From assembly GCA_035314825.1 (NCBI GenBank), contig DATFYX010000001.1, positions 124,001 to 188,000 of the forward strand: DNA of 64,000 nt, written 5' to 3'. A program made the translations under genes and the position numbers. Of this stretch, positions 16,754 to 26,055 are shown in pieces. This DNA is from Candidatus Eremiobacteraceae bacterium. GTDB taxonomy: Bacteria; Vulcanimicrobiota; Vulcanimicrobiia; Eremiobacterales; Eremiobacteraceae. The notes beneath the pieces were generated by a model. The model was not told the DNA's origin and searched no databases. It worked only from the letters and a program-made list of their open reading frames with translations. Positions within the stretch are counted from its first letter, which is position 1. The number at the start of each line of letters is the position of its first letter.

Positions 16754-17855
16754 CCCAGGGGTCTGCGCTCCGGACGACGGCGAACCGCGCCTCGCGTTCC
16801 CGAATGACGCGCACGCACTGCTTTTCGTCGGCACCCGCGGCGGCATGGAGACGCAGATCGTCGCGCGCGCGAACGTCGCGGCCGCATACGTGCGCAGCCG
16901 TCCGCTCTCGCGCACGTCATTCGCCGCGGCCGCAGGCGGCGTCGCCGCCAACGTGATCGGCACCGGCGAAGCGCTGCCGATCGTGCGCAAGTTCAATCCG
17001 CAGGTCATCATCGCCACGGGCGGCTACGCGAGCGTGCCGGTGGTGATGGCCGCTGCGACGCTGCGGGCGTCGGGCGGCCTGCGCGGCGCCAAGATCGTGC
17101 TGCTCGAGCCCAACGTCGAGCCTGGACGCGCCAATCGCTTCATGGCCGCTGCGGCGGACGAGGTGTGGGGCGCGTTCGAGGAGACCGCCGCGTTTTTCGG
17201 CCGAAAATTCGTGGCGACAGGCATCCCCGTGCGGCCGGAGATCTACGCGCGCCCGACGCAGGTCGAAGCGCGGCGCAGTCTCGGCCTGGATCCGAAGCTG
17301 GCGACAGCCATCATCTTCGGCGGCAGCCAGGGTGCGCGCAGCATCAACGTCGCTACCAGCGGCATGGTCGCGCGCCGGCGTCTGCCACCGGGCCTCCAAG
17401 TGCTGCACATCGCCGGCGAGCGCGATCACGAATGGATGGCGGCCGAACGCAAAGTCGAGAGCAACGCCAACCGTTACCAGCTCGTCCCCTATCTCGACAA
17501 GATGGAGCTTGCCTACGCGGCGGCGGACATCGCCGTGTGCCGCGCGGGCGCTTCGACATTGGCCGAGCTTGCAGTGGTCGGGCTGCCGTCCATCTTGATC
17601 CCGTACCCGCACGCGGCGGACGACCACCAGCGCAAGAACGCCGCGGTGTTCGAACGGCACAACGCCGCGCTGGTGATCGAAGACAAAAAGCTCGACGCCG
17701 ACGCGCTCTACTGGGCGCTGCTGCAAGTGCTGACGCCCGAGAAGCTGAGCGCCATGCGGTTCGGCGCGGCATCGCTGGCTCACCCGCGCGCGCTGCAGAC
17801 GATGGTCGAGCGCATCATCAAGGGCCAGATCGGCAAGACGCCGGCTCCCGCCTGA
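16665..17855 (+). CDS. murG: Lipid II synthase, UDP-GlcNAc transferase MurG
   Basis: 396 residues from GTG 16665, which gives the canonical RILLTGGGTGGHLYPALSLA N-terminus. An insertion of about 20 residues (SGAPADPGVCAPDDGEPRL) follows the first helix. Other motifs are FVGTRGGMETQIV, LLEPNVEPGRANR, GGSQGARSIN and CRAGASTLAELAVVGLPSILIPYPHAADDHQ. The enzyme adds GlcNAc to lipid I at the inner membrane face. The first 89 bases lie inside the ftsW frame. murC does not follow directly; a peptidase gene comes next. Confidence 0.95.
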   Translation: MRILLTGGGTGGHLYPALSLAQALSGAPADPGVCAPDDGEPRLAFPNDAHALLFVGTRGGMETQIVARANVAAAYVRSRPLSRTSFAAAAGGVAANVIGTGEALPIVRKFNPQVIIATGGYASVPVVMAAATLRASGGLRGAKIVLLEPNVEPGRANRFMAAAADEVWGAFEETAAFFGRKFVATGIPVRPEIYARPTQVEARRSLGLDPKLATAIIFGGSQGARSINVATSGMVARRRLPPGLQVLHIAGERDHEWMAAERKVESNANRYQLVPYLDKMELAYAAADIAVCRAGASTLAELAVVGLPSILIPYPHAADDHQRKNAAVFERHNAALVIEDKKLDADALYWALLQVLTPEKLSAMRFGAASLAHPRALQTMVERIIKGQIGKTPAPA

Positions 17856-17868
17856 GAAAGGTCACGCC

Positions 17869-19749
17869 GTGACGCACGGACTGTTCAATCTATTCGTCGC
17901 CATGGTGCTGACACTGCCCGTCGCCGCCGCGGTGGCGCCCGCCGACGTGGCCACCTATCTCCAGATCAAAGGGCAGACCGGGCCTTCGCTCTCTCCCGAC
18001 GGTTCGCTTGTGGCGTTCAGCTTCGCCGGATCAGGCGTGTCGCAGGTATGGATGGCGCCGATCGCCGGCGGCGAGCCCACAGAGGTCACGAGCGGACCGG
18101 AGCGGGCGGACTTCAAAGCCTGGTCGCCCGTCGATCCGAATCTCATCATCTTCGGACGCGATCGCGGCGGCGACGAGAACTGGAATCTGATCGCGACCGA
18201 TCCAAGCGGCGCACGGCTAGAATCGCTCACGGCTGACGCGGGCATCCAGCACAACTTCGGCGGCTTCTCGTTCGACGGCAAGAGGGTCGCCTTCGCATCG
18301 AATGAACGCGACCGCGAATTCTTCGACGTCTACACGCTGGCGCTCGCGCACGGCGCACAGCCCAGCCGGGTGCTGCAGCAAGACAGCGATAACCGGCCGG
18401 TCGCATGGTCGCACGATGGCAACAGCTTGCTGGTCAGCATTCGCAGGGACAACTTCGACAACGACCTGCTGCTCATCGACCTGCGGCGCGACGCGTATCT
18501 CGCGCGGCTGCTCACCGCGCACAGCGGCAACGCGGATTTCGAAAGCTGTCACTTCTCGAGCGACGACACCAAGCTCTACTGCGTCAGCGACTACGGCGGA
18601 CGCGAGTACCGCGGGCGCGCGGTGATCGACATCGCCGGCGGTAAGCACATCAGCTTTCTCGACGATGGGCCGTACGATGTCGACTCGCTGACCATCTCGC
18701 GCGACGGCACGAAGATGGCATACGTGCGCAACCGCGATGGATACGGCGAGCTAATCATCGCGGATGTGGCGACCGGCAAGACGCTCGCGACGCCGGCGCT
18801 CCCGCCGGGCGTCGCGGCCGCGCCGACGTTCTCTGCTAAGGGCGACGAGCTGGCGTTCGAGTTCTCGGGCCCGGCCAACCCGGGCGCCATCTGGGTCTAC
18901 AGTTTTCTGAACAAGCGCGCGCGCCAGGTGACCGCGCCGAAACTGGCGGGCATCGCGCCGAGCACGTTCGTGCAGCCGAGCCTCGTCTCGTTTCCATCCT
19001 TTGACGGGCGATCGATCCCTGCGTGGTACTACAAGCCGAAGAACGCGAGCGGCCCCCTGCCGGTGATCGTCGACGTCCACGGTGGACCCGAGGCGCAGGC
19101 GCGCCCCGTCTTCAATCCCATCACGCAGTACTTCATCGCGCGCGGTTATGCGGTATTGGTCCCCAACGTGCGCGGCAGCAGCGGTTACGGCAATACGTAT
19201 CTGCATCTCGCGGACGTGCGCAAACGGCAAGACTCGGTGAAAGATCTGCACGCGGCGCACGACTGGCTCATCGCCCACGGCGGCGCGGATCCCAAACGCA
19301 TCGCGCTCTATGGCGGCTCCTACGGCGGCTACATGGTGCTCGCCGGATTGACCGAGTTCCCGGACGATTGGGCCGCCGGCGTCGACATCGTGGGCATCTC
19401 CGATTTTGTCACATTCTTGGAGCACACGAGTTCGTACCGCCGCGCCAACCGCGAGGGCGTCTATGGCTCGCTCGCGCAGGACCGCGACTTCCTCGAGTCG
19501 ATCTCACCGCTCAATCACATCGACAGCGTCGTGGCGCCGCTCATCATCTTCATGGGCGCGAACGATCCGCGCGTGCCGGCGGCCGAAGGGCAACAGATGG
19601 CCGACGCGCTCAGGGCCAAAGGCGTGCCGGTCGAGCTGACGGTCTTCCCAGACGAGGGCCACGGCATCGCGCGCGATGCCAACCGCATCGTCGCCTACAC
19701 CCAGATCGCCGTCTTTCTCGACCGCTACATCGGCCCGGGCCAGCCTTAG
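17869..19749 (+). CDS. Exported S9-family prolyl oligopeptidase-like serine peptidase
   Basis: 626 residues from GTG 17869. A signal peptide (hydrophobic 5-22) is followed by a WD40/TolB-like beta-propeller (about 40-360) and an alpha/beta-hydrolase domain. Catalytic residues are visible as Ser484 (GGSYGGYM), Asp566 (NDPRVP) and His598 (EGHGIA). S9 acyl-aminoacyl/dipeptidyl peptidases cut short peptides, the propeller restricting access. The signal predicts a periplasmic enzyme. It follows murG after 13 bases, in the place where murC usually sits, and may be co-transcribed. Whether it works on wall-derived peptides is speculation. Confidence 0.9.
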   Translation: MTHGLFNLFVAMVLTLPVAAAVAPADVATYLQIKGQTGPSLSPDGSLVAFSFAGSGVSQVWMAPIAGGEPTEVTSGPERADFKAWSPVDPNLIIFGRDRGGDENWNLIATDPSGARLESLTADAGIQHNFGGFSFDGKRVAFASNERDREFFDVYTLALAHGAQPSRVLQQDSDNRPVAWSHDGNSLLVSIRRDNFDNDLLLIDLRRDAYLARLLTAHSGNADFESCHFSSDDTKLYCVSDYGGREYRGRAVIDIAGGKHISFLDDGPYDVDSLTISRDGTKMAYVRNRDGYGELIIADVATGKTLATPALPPGVAAAPTFSAKGDELAFEFSGPANPGAIWVYSFLNKRARQVTAPKLAGIAPSTFVQPSLVSFPSFDGRSIPAWYYKPKNASGPLPVIVDVHGGPEAQARPVFNPITQYFIARGYAVLVPNVRGSSGYGNTYLHLADVRKRQDSVKDLHAAHDWLIAHGGADPKRIALYGGSYGGYMVLAGLTEFPDDWAAGVDIVGISDFVTFLEHTSSYRRANREGVYGSLAQDRDFLESISPLNHIDSVVAPLIIFMGANDPRVPAAEGQQMADALRAKGVPVELTVFPDEGHGIARDANRIVAYTQIAVFLDRYIGPGQP

Positions 19750-20690
19750 TGGATCGCGACGCCGCCCGTGCCGTTCACGCCGAAGCCGGTAAGGGTCAGG
19801 AGCATCGGTACCGGCATATTGCCGCTAAACGTGGCGGCAGCGTTTGAGAAGAGGTACAGTTGTGGGCTCTGGATGTTGGTGGCGTAGAGGTTCCCGTTTG
19901 AATCGAACGCAAGCGCGCCCGCATTCGTGATCAGCGTATTCGAACCGGTTTGCTCGACGCTGATCGGGCCGCCGCCCGCAGTGGGCGCGGTGAAGCGGTC
20001 GATATTGCCATTGGTGTTCAAGGTGTAGAGATTGCCGGCAGCATCGAAGACCAACGCGCCCGGTTGGCTCGAGCCGGTGAGCGGTGCGGCGGTCGGCAGC
20101 TGGCCTGTCGAAAACGGCGGATTGAATATCTCGATGGCGCCCAAACCGAGGATCCCCTTGGACACATAGAGGTTTCCCGCGCTATCGAACGCGAGGCCGG
20201 ACGGCGCCGTGACGCTGCTGATGACGACCGCCGGCGCCGGTGTCACCGAACCGCTGAACGGCGGTGTGAACTTCAACACCAGGTTGGTCCCACCATCAGC
20301 GACCCAGAGATTCCCAGAGCTGTCGAAGGCGAGCGCGACCGGATTCTTGGCACCCGGGATATTGATCGTGGCAAACGGCGTGCTGGCGTTTGAAAGCGGC
20401 AGGCTGTAGCCGTTCACGGCAGCCGTCGAAAAATCGTTGACCGCCCATAGGTTGCCCGAACCGTCGAACGCCAGCGCGGTCACGGCATGCAGCCCAGCCG
20501 GAGCGACGATGGTCGGGACAGAGCTGACGGTGGCCGGAAGGCCCACAATCGCGATCTGAGACCCCGAGTTCGCAAAATTGCTGACGTAGACGTTGTGAGC
20601 CGCCGCAGGCGGCGGCGGGTTGACGGAGGCGGCCGAGCAGCCGGCCGATGCGAGTGCGGCCAGTCCGGCCAACAGACATAGGCGCTTCAC
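19746..20690 (-). CDS. Beta-propeller (NHL/SMP-30-like) lipoprotein
   Basis: 314 residues. The lipoprotein signal ends at LASAGC (Cys17). The rest is a repeated beta-propeller: a unit of the type ALAFDSNGNLYATN / LAFDSSGNLWVADGG recurs about six times at 40-45 residue spacing. Such propellers usually bind ligands or proteins; no catalytic residues can be assigned. It is transcribed against the dcw cluster, with its stop codon interlocked with that of the S9 peptidase (19746-19749). It therefore interrupts the run from murG to murC. Confidence 0.8.
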   Translation of the reverse strand: MKRLCLLAGLAALASAGCSAASVNPPPPAAAHNVYVSNFANSGSQIAIVGLPATVSSVPTIVAPAGLHAVTALAFDGSGNLWAVNDFSTAAVNGYSLPLSNASTPFATINIPGAKNPVALAFDSSGNLWVADGGTNLVLKFTPPFSGSVTPAPAVVISSVTAPSGLAFDSAGNLYVSKGILGLGAIEIFNPPFSTGQLPTAAPLTGSSQPGALVFDAAGNLYTLNTNGNIDRFTAPTAGGGPISVEQTGSNTLITNAGALAFDSNGNLYATNIQSPQLYLFSNAAATFSGNMPVPMLLTLTGFGVNGTGGVAIH

Positions 20691-20854
20691 AGGTCACTCC
20701 TCATGTGGTCGGCAGCGGCAGATCGATAAGGTTGCACGCCGCCGTTCCCTGCCGGGTATACGAGTCCTGGTGTCGCGTGCGCCGCGTTAAGAATGTCGAG
20801 TTGCGCCTGCTCACACAGGGGCCGAATGTCGGGACACCTAAATCAACAGTCCGG

Positions 20855-22273
20855 ATGATATCGTACCGTCACGTCCACTTCGTCGGCATCGGCGGCGTCG
20901 GCATGAGCGCGATCGCGCGAGTGCTGCTCGCCATGGGCCTGACGGTCTCCGGTTCGGATCTCAAGACGACCGGCACGCTGGAGAAGCTGCGCGCGCTCGG
21001 CGCCCGCGTTTATCTCGGACACGGCTCGGGCAATATCAAAGGCGCCGACGCCGTCGTGATCTCTTCAGCGATCCCCCAGGACAACCCCGAAGTCATCGCC
21101 GCGCAGCGCGCGCGTGTGCCGGTGCTGCAGCGCGCGGAGATGCTGGCGCAGATCATGGCGGACAAGCGCGCCGTCGCGGTCTCGGGCACGCACGGCAAGA
21201 CGACCACGACGTCGATGATCTCGCTCGTGCTCGACGCCGGCGGTTTCGAATCCACGGTGCTCATCGGCGGCGAGGTCAACGATCTTGGCGCCAACGCGCG
21301 CTTGGGCAGCGGCGACGTCGTCGTCGCCGAGGCTGACGAGAGCGACGCGTCGTTCTTGCGCCTCACGCCGACGTGCGCCGTCGTGACGAACATCGAGAAC
21401 GACCATCTCGGCTACTACCGCGACCTCGGACACCTCATCGACACGTTCTCGCTCTTCATCAACCGCGTGCCGGCGTCGGGCAGCATCGTCGCTTCAGCCG
21501 ACTGCCCCGCAGTCACCGAATTGATCCGGCGCTTCTACGAATCGCCCAAGCTGCTCGGCGACCCGAAGGTGATCACGGCCGGCTTTGACGCCGCCGCCGC
21601 GGTGCGCGCGGACGATGTGCGCCTGGCGGACTTCGGCTCGGCCTTCACGGTGCACCAGCGCGGCGAACCGCTGGGAGAAGTGCGCTTGCGCGTGCCCGGC
21701 CGCATCAACGTCCACAACGCGCTGTGCGCGATCGCGGTCGGCCTGGAGTTCGGCGTGCCGTTCGAGCTCATCGCGCAGGCGCTGGCCCGCTTCCGCGGCG
21801 TCGCACGCCGCTTCCAGATCCTCTACGATGACGAAGCCCTCAAGATCGTCGACGATTATGCGCACCATCCGACCGCGGTCCAAGAGACGATCGCCGCCGC
21901 GCGCGCGTATTGGGCCGGCCACATCGTCGTCGCGTTCCAGCCGCATCGCTACAGCCGCACGGCATATCTGTTCCGCGATTTCGCGCATGCTCTGCTCGGC
22001 GCGGACGAGATCATCGTGACGGACATCTACGCCGCGGGCGAAGTGCCGCTGCCGGGCGTACGCGCCGAGTCGATCGTCGAATGCGTGCGCGATCTCGACG
22101 CGGCCAAAAAGGTCACGTACCTGCCCAAGACGGCCGACGTCCTCGCCTATCTGCAGCGCACGCTCGGGCGCGGTGATCTTGCGCTGACGCTCGGCGCCGG
22201 CGACATCGGCGGCGTCGCCCACGAGCTCGCCGCCACGCTCTCGGTGGCCGACGTCGGGATCGGTTCGCGTTAG
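20855..22273 (+). CDS. murC: UDP-MurNAc:L-Ala ligase MurC
   Basis: 472 residues from ATG 20855 (ISYRHVHFVGIGGVGMSAIA), which fits the family start. The frame is open upstream to 20648, but that part shows no homology and overlaps the lipoprotein gene. ATP loop GTHGKTTTT from Gly111; EADESDASFL, NIENDHLGYY, HHPTAV and QPHRYSRT are MurC motifs. It starts the stem peptide by adding L-Ala to UDP-MurNAc. The 164-base space upstream contains a possible TATACG -10 box but no convincing -35. murB follows without a gap. Confidence 0.95.
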   Translation: MISYRHVHFVGIGGVGMSAIARVLLAMGLTVSGSDLKTTGTLEKLRALGARVYLGHGSGNIKGADAVVISSAIPQDNPEVIAAQRARVPVLQRAEMLAQIMADKRAVAVSGTHGKTTTTSMISLVLDAGGFESTVLIGGEVNDLGANARLGSGDVVVAEADESDASFLRLTPTCAVVTNIENDHLGYYRDLGHLIDTFSLFINRVPASGSIVASADCPAVTELIRRFYESPKLLGDPKVITAGFDAAAAVRADDVRLADFGSAFTVHQRGEPLGEVRLRVPGRINVHNALCAIAVGLEFGVPFELIAQALARFRGVARRFQILYDDEALKIVDDYAHHPTAVQETIAAARAYWAGHIVVAFQPHRYSRTAYLFRDFAHALLGADEIIVTDIYAAGEVPLPGVRAESIVECVRDLDAAKKVTYLPKTADVLAYLQRTLGRGDLALTLGAGDIGGVAHELAATLSVADVGIGSR

Positions 22274-23170
22274 GTGTTCACGCCGGAACAGCGCGCCTCG
22301 CTCACGAGCATGCTCGGCAAGCACATCGAATTCGACGCCCCGCTCGCTCCCAAGACCTCGATGAAAGTCGGCGGTTCGGCCGCCGCGTACGCCGAGATCG
22401 GCGGCGTCGTCAACCTCGCCGCCGTGTTGAGCCTGTGCGAGCAGCAGTCGATCCCGTGGACCATCATCGGCTTCGGCAGCAACCTGCTCGTGCCCGACGA
22501 GGGCTACCCCGGCCTCGTCGTACGGCTCATCGGCGACTTCACCAAAGTGAGCATCAGCGGCACGCGCGTGCGCGCCGGCGGCGCGACGCCGATCGTGTCG
22601 CTGTGCCGCGAGGCCGCGCTGGCCGGGCTGAGCGGCGCTGAGGGCCTGGTCGGCATTCCCGGCACCGTCGGCGGCGCGGTGCGCATGAACGCCGGCACCG
22701 ACGTCGAGATCGGCGACGTCATCAAGCGCGTCGAAGTGCTCATCGCGGGCGAACCGCTGCAGACGTTCACCACGCCGGAGTTCTCGTATCGGCGTTCGTC
22801 GCTGGACCGGCGCGCGGTCGTCACCGCGGCCGAGCTCGAGCTGCAGCCCGGCGACCCCGCGGCGGTGCAGGCCGAGCTCAAGCGGCGCATCGCCAAGCGC
22901 AATTCCACGCAGCCGCTCGAGCTGCCGAACGCCGGCAGCATTTTCCGCAACCCGCCAGGCGACTACGCCGCCCGGCTCATCGAGACGACCGGGTGCAAGG
23001 GCTGGCATTGGGGCGGCGCAGAGGTGTCGGACAAGCACGCGAACTTCATCGTCAACCGCGGCGGCGCGACGTATGCAGACGTGCTGGCGCTGATCGAGCG
23101 CGTGCGCGAGGCGGTCAAGGCCAAGCACGGGGTGGAACTGGAACTGGAAGTACATCTTCTCGGAGGGTAG
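22274..23170 (+). CDS. murB: UDP-N-acetylenolpyruvoylglucosamine reductase MurB
   Basis: 298 residues, type II MurB length, from GTG 22274 directly after the murC stop. FAD-binding segments: KTSMKVGGSAAAYAE, GFGSNLLVPDEGYPGLVV, GLVGIPGTVGGAVRMNAG. The proton-donor Ser lies in NAGSIFRNPPGDYAARLIE (near residue 221), and the catalytic Glu is probably in the end segment VELELEVHLLGG. The enzyme reduces enolpyruvyl-UDP-GlcNAc with NADPH to give UDP-MurNAc. It forms a murC-murB-ddl unit. Confidence 0.95.
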   Translation: MFTPEQRASLTSMLGKHIEFDAPLAPKTSMKVGGSAAAYAEIGGVVNLAAVLSLCEQQSIPWTIIGFGSNLLVPDEGYPGLVVRLIGDFTKVSISGTRVRAGGATPIVSLCREAALAGLSGAEGLVGIPGTVGGAVRMNAGTDVEIGDVIKRVEVLIAGEPLQTFTTPEFSYRRSSLDRRAVVTAAELELQPGDPAAVQAELKRRIAKRNSTQPLELPNAGSIFRNPPGDYAARLIETTGCKGWHWGGAEVSDKHANFIVNRGGATYADVLALIERVREAVKAKHGVELELEVHLLGG

Positions 23171-23183
23171 ACGCACGACGACG

Positions 23184-24113
23184 ATGACGCGGCCCAAGAT
23201 CGCGGTCGTGATGGGCGGTGACTCGGCGGAACGCGAGATCAGCCGGCAGACCGGTGCCGGCGTCGTGGCGGCGTTGGATGAGCTGATGTATCCCACCGTG
23301 CAGCTGGATTTCGACGAGCGCCTCGCCGACGCACTGCGGGAGGCTCGCCCCGACGCCGTGTTCAATGCGCTGCACGGCGGCACCGGCGAAGACGGCACAC
23401 TCCAGGCGATCCTCGACTGGCTGCGCATCCCATATCAGGGATCCGGCGTGCGTGCTAGCGCGATCGCGATGGACAAGTGGATCACCAAGGCGCTCGCCCG
23501 CACGCTCGACATCCCGGTGCCTCGAGGGGTTCGGTTGGACGTCGCGGCCGGCGAGGCCGACCGCATTCCTGACATGCCGGGCCTGCCCTGCGTCGTCAAG
23601 CCGGCGGCGCAAGGTTCTGCAGTGGGCGTCAGTATCGTGCATTTCGCGGAGCAGTGGGCGGACGCCGTCTGCGAGGCGAGCAGCTTCGGCACGGCGATCC
23701 TCGTCGAAGAGTACATCGAGGGCCGCGAATTCACCGTCGCGGTCCTGGACGAGCGCGCACTGCCGGTCGTCGAGATCACGCCGCACGACGACTTCTACAC
23801 CTATCACGCCAAGTACACGGCCGGCGCGAGCACGCACGTCGTGCCCGCGACCATCGCCGAGCATCTGGCGCAGCGCATGCAGGAGCACGCCCTTCGCCTG
23901 CATCGCGCGCTGGGCTGTCGCGACTACTCGCGCGTCGACGTCTTGATGTCGGTCACCAATTCGATGTATGTGTTGGAGTGCAACACGCTGCCGGGATTGA
24001 CGCCCCTCAGCCTCTTCCCCGAGGCCGCTGCCGCAGCCGGAATCGGGTACGCGGCGCTCATCGAGCGGCTCGTCCAGGCCGCGCTGTCGCGCGGCGGGGT
24101 GCGCGCATCGTGA
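23184..24113 (+). CDS. ddl: D-alanine:D-alanine ligase
   Basis: 309 residues. ATP-grasp architecture with N-terminal IAVVMGGDSAEREIS, HGGTGEDGTLQAILDWL, KPAAQGSAVGVSIV, VEEYIEGREFTVAVL and LECNTLPGLTPLSLFPEAA. It makes the D-Ala-D-Ala substrate of MurF; alanine racemase (27631-28776) provides D-Ala nearby. The loop HGGTGEDG differs slightly from the commoner HGxxGEDG, which is not a functional concern. The end overlaps the next gene by GTGA. Confidence 0.94.
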   Translation: MTRPKIAVVMGGDSAEREISRQTGAGVVAALDELMYPTVQLDFDERLADALREARPDAVFNALHGGTGEDGTLQAILDWLRIPYQGSGVRASAIAMDKWITKALARTLDIPVPRGVRLDVAAGEADRIPDMPGLPCVVKPAAQGSAVGVSIVHFAEQWADAVCEASSFGTAILVEEYIEGREFTVAVLDERALPVVEITPHDDFYTYHAKYTAGASTHVVPATIAEHLAQRMQEHALRLHRALGCRDYSRVDVLMSVTNSMYVLECNTLPGLTPLSLFPEAAAAAGIGYAALIERLVQAALSRGGVRAS

Positions 24114-24814
24114 CGTCGCGCCGAGCGCTGCCGCGGCTGCGGGTCGTGCTGTTCGATCTTGATGGGACTTTGATAGACAGCACCGAGCTTATCGTCGCCT
24201 CGTTCGACCACACCTATCGCAAGCTTGGGCGGGTGATGTCGCACGACCAGATCAAGGCGGATCTGGGCATGCCGCTGCGCGATACGCTGCGCCGCTATTT
24301 CGACGGCGACGACCTCGAGCGCGCTATGAAAACCTACATCGCGCACAACCTCGAGCGGCACGACGCAAGCGTGCGGCAGATGGCCGGGGTCGCCCGTTTG
24401 GTCCACCGGCTCAAGAACGCGGGACTACGGCTCGGCGTGGTGACGTCTAAATTGAGGGACACGGCGCTGCGGGGCCTGACCCTATGTCACCTTGACCGGC
24501 CGTTCGAAGTAGTAGTCGCCAAGGAAGATACCTTGCGGCACAAGCCTGAGAGCGAACCGCTCATCTACGCGCTGGCGGCGTTCGACGCCGAAGGCGCGGA
24601 ATGCGCATACGTGGGCGACACGCCGCTCGATATCGAGGCCGCGCGCGGCGCGGGTGTGCGTGCCGTGGCCGCGCTGTGGCGCCCGGTCCCGGCAGAAACG
24701 TTCGCGCAGTGGGAACCGGACGCGTACGCGCGCACCCCCGAAGAAGCGGCCGATATACTAGAAAGCTGGCACCGCGATGACGCGCGCGGCGCCGCCGTCG
24801 ACGAAGCGATGTAG
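24110..24814 (+). CDS. HAD-superfamily phosphatase (Gph/PpaX-like)
   Basis: 234 residues from GTG 24110, overlapping the ddl stop. HAD motif I VLFDLDGTLIDS, motif II in LGVVTSKL, motif III Lys in RHKPESEPL and motif IV VGDTPLDIEAARGAG are all present, with a helical cap after motif I. This matches the phosphoglycolate phosphatase/pyrophosphatase subgroup; the substrate cannot be told from sequence. It is translationally coupled to ddl and sits 2 bases before the next gene. Confidence 0.85.
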   Translation: MTSRRALPRLRVVLFDLDGTLIDSTELIVASFDHTYRKLGRVMSHDQIKADLGMPLRDTLRRYFDGDDLERAMKTYIAHNLERHDASVRQMAGVARLVHRLKNAGLRLGVVTSKLRDTALRGLTLCHLDRPFEVVVAKEDTLRHKPESEPLIYALAAFDAEGAECAYVGDTPLDIEAARGAGVRAVAALWRPVPAETFAQWEPDAYARTPEEAADILESWHRDDARGAAVDEAM

Positions 24815-24816
24815 AG

Positions 24817-25542
24817 ATGGGACTGCTCAATTTCCTAGCCTGGCTGGTCAGCGGCAATGCAAGCGAGACCGTACGTGCATGGACGAGCGATAGCATAGAC
24901 GTCCCGCCCGATGCGTTCGGCGCTGCCACCGACGCGGCGACCCCATCGGCGCCGTCCACCCCCATGTGGCAGCAGGCCAAAGCGCAGATCGCCTCGCTGT
25001 CCACGATCGATCCGGATTTCTCAGAAGTCGCGTTTCTCGAGCAGGCGACCAAGACGTACCTTGCAGCACTGCAAGCCGAGAACGACATGAATCCCTCGGA
25101 GCTCGGCGATCGCGCGACGGCACATTTCACGGATCAGCTCGCGCAGTGCGTGACGCAGTGGCAAAGCGCCGGAATCGTGCGCCACGTGAGCGGCGTGAAA
25201 TTGGATTCCCCGATGACGTTCAAGGTGTCGGTCGATGGGCTGCAACAGCTTATCACGGTCAGGTTCACCGGCCAGGCGACCCGTTACAGCCAGGACGAAG
25301 CGAACCGCGTCGTCACCGACGGATCCACCCAGCCTGCCTTGTTCACCGAGTTCGCGGTGTTCGTGCGCCCGGCGGGGACGACGACTCCGAAAGCCGTCGG
25401 CGCCGGCGCGCCATCGCACTGTCCGTCCTGCGGCGCGCCCGTTGACCCAGGCGTCGCGGTGTGCCCGTACTGCAACACGCCGCTGACCGGTACGGGATCG
25501 TACTGGCAGATCGACCGGCTTAGCGCGTCTCCCTACACCTAA
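24817..25542 (+). CDS. Tim44-like domain protein with C-terminal zinc ribbon
   Basis: 241 residues. Residues 65-190 resemble the Tim44-like/MRPL45 fold: DPDFSEVAFLEQATKTYLAALQAENDM, then an ERATAHFTDQL-type helix and a beta sheet with VRFTGQATRYSQ. Residues 205-230 form a zinc ribbon, CPSCGAPVDPGVAVCPYCNTPL. In bacteria, Tim44-like domains occur on membrane-associated proteins of unclear function. Only a short hydrophobic N-terminus (GLLNFLAWLV) is visible here. It is the last gene of the dcw-linked run and is followed by a strong hairpin. Confidence 0.75.
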   Translation: MGLLNFLAWLVSGNASETVRAWTSDSIDVPPDAFGAATDAATPSAPSTPMWQQAKAQIASLSTIDPDFSEVAFLEQATKTYLAALQAENDMNPSELGDRATAHFTDQLAQCVTQWQSAGIVRHVSGVKLDSPMTFKVSVDGLQQLITVRFTGQATRYSQDEANRVVTDGSTQPALFTEFAVFVRPAGTTTPKAVGAGAPSHCPSCGAPVDPGVAVCPYCNTPLTGTGSYWQIDRLSASPYT

Positions 25543-25557
25543 GCCAAGGCGCACACG

Positions 25558-25585
25558 AAGGCGCACCGGTCTCCCGGTGCGCCTT
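25558..25585. terminator. Bidirectional hairpin between convergent genes
   Basis: A perfect 12-bp stem (AAGGCGCACCGG / CCGGTGCGCCTT) with loop TCTC lies between the ends of the Tim44-like gene and the SRPBCC gene, which face each other. There is no T-tract, so termination may rely on stem strength or protect 3' ends. Confidence 0.6.
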
Positions 25586-25614
25586 ACCATGTCCAAACCG
25601 GCTGCGTCTTATGA

Positions 25615-26055
25615 CTACATCGGTGCGCTGTCGGGACCGGGATCGCCACCCTCGGCGACGGTCTTGAGCCGGCCCAGGTAGTAGCCCCAGCCCTTGCCAT
25701 GGTCCTGCGCCCACTCGGCATCGACAAAGCCCGTGTGCGTGAGGCGGACGAGCGTGCCCGTGCCGTCTTTTGTCAGCTCGATCTTGACGACCGTGCGCGC
25801 GCCGATCGGCTTGTTCTCCCAATCCCACGTGTACGCCACCGAGCGCGGCGGATCGAACTCGACGATCTCACCCACGGCGGACCACTCACCCTTTGCGAAC
25901 TTGTACTTGCCGCCGAGGCGCGCTTCGAAAAAGTGGATGGGCTGCCAGCGCTTCATCTGCTTCGGGTCGCTCACCAATTCGAACACTGCTTCTTGCGGAG
26001 CTTCGACGCGAACCGTCTGATCCACCACGAATTGCTGCGTGTCGTTCTTGATCAT
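25615..26055 (-). CDS. SRPBCC/AHSA1-like domain protein
   Basis: 146 residues, ATG 26055. The START-like fold is recognised from TVRVEAPQEAVFELVSDPKQMKRWQP, the strand GEIVEFDPPRSVAYTWDWENKP and the end helix WAQDHGKGWGYYLGRLKTVAEGG. AHSA1-type proteins bind hydrophobic ligands or act as Hsp90-activator homologues; in bacteria they are commonly paired with an ArsR regulator as here. The start overlaps the end of arsR (ATGA). No ligand can be inferred. Confidence 0.88.
   Translation of the reverse strand: MIKNDTQQFVVDQTVRVEAPQEAVFELVSDPKQMKRWQPIHFFEARLGGKYKFAKGEWSAVGEIVEFDPPRSVAYTWDWENKPIGARTVVKIELTKDGTGTLVRLTHTGFVDAEWAQDHGKGWGYYLGRLKTVAEGGDPGPDSAPM

Noticed and set aside
20648-20854. Upstream extension of murC by 69 residues
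   Set aside because: It overlaps the lipoprotein gene and has no MurC homology; ATG 20855 gives the canonical N-terminus.
21494-23428. 644-residue open frame opposite murC, murB and ddl
   Set aside because: Antisense shadow; Arg/Asp/Ala-rich with no domain.
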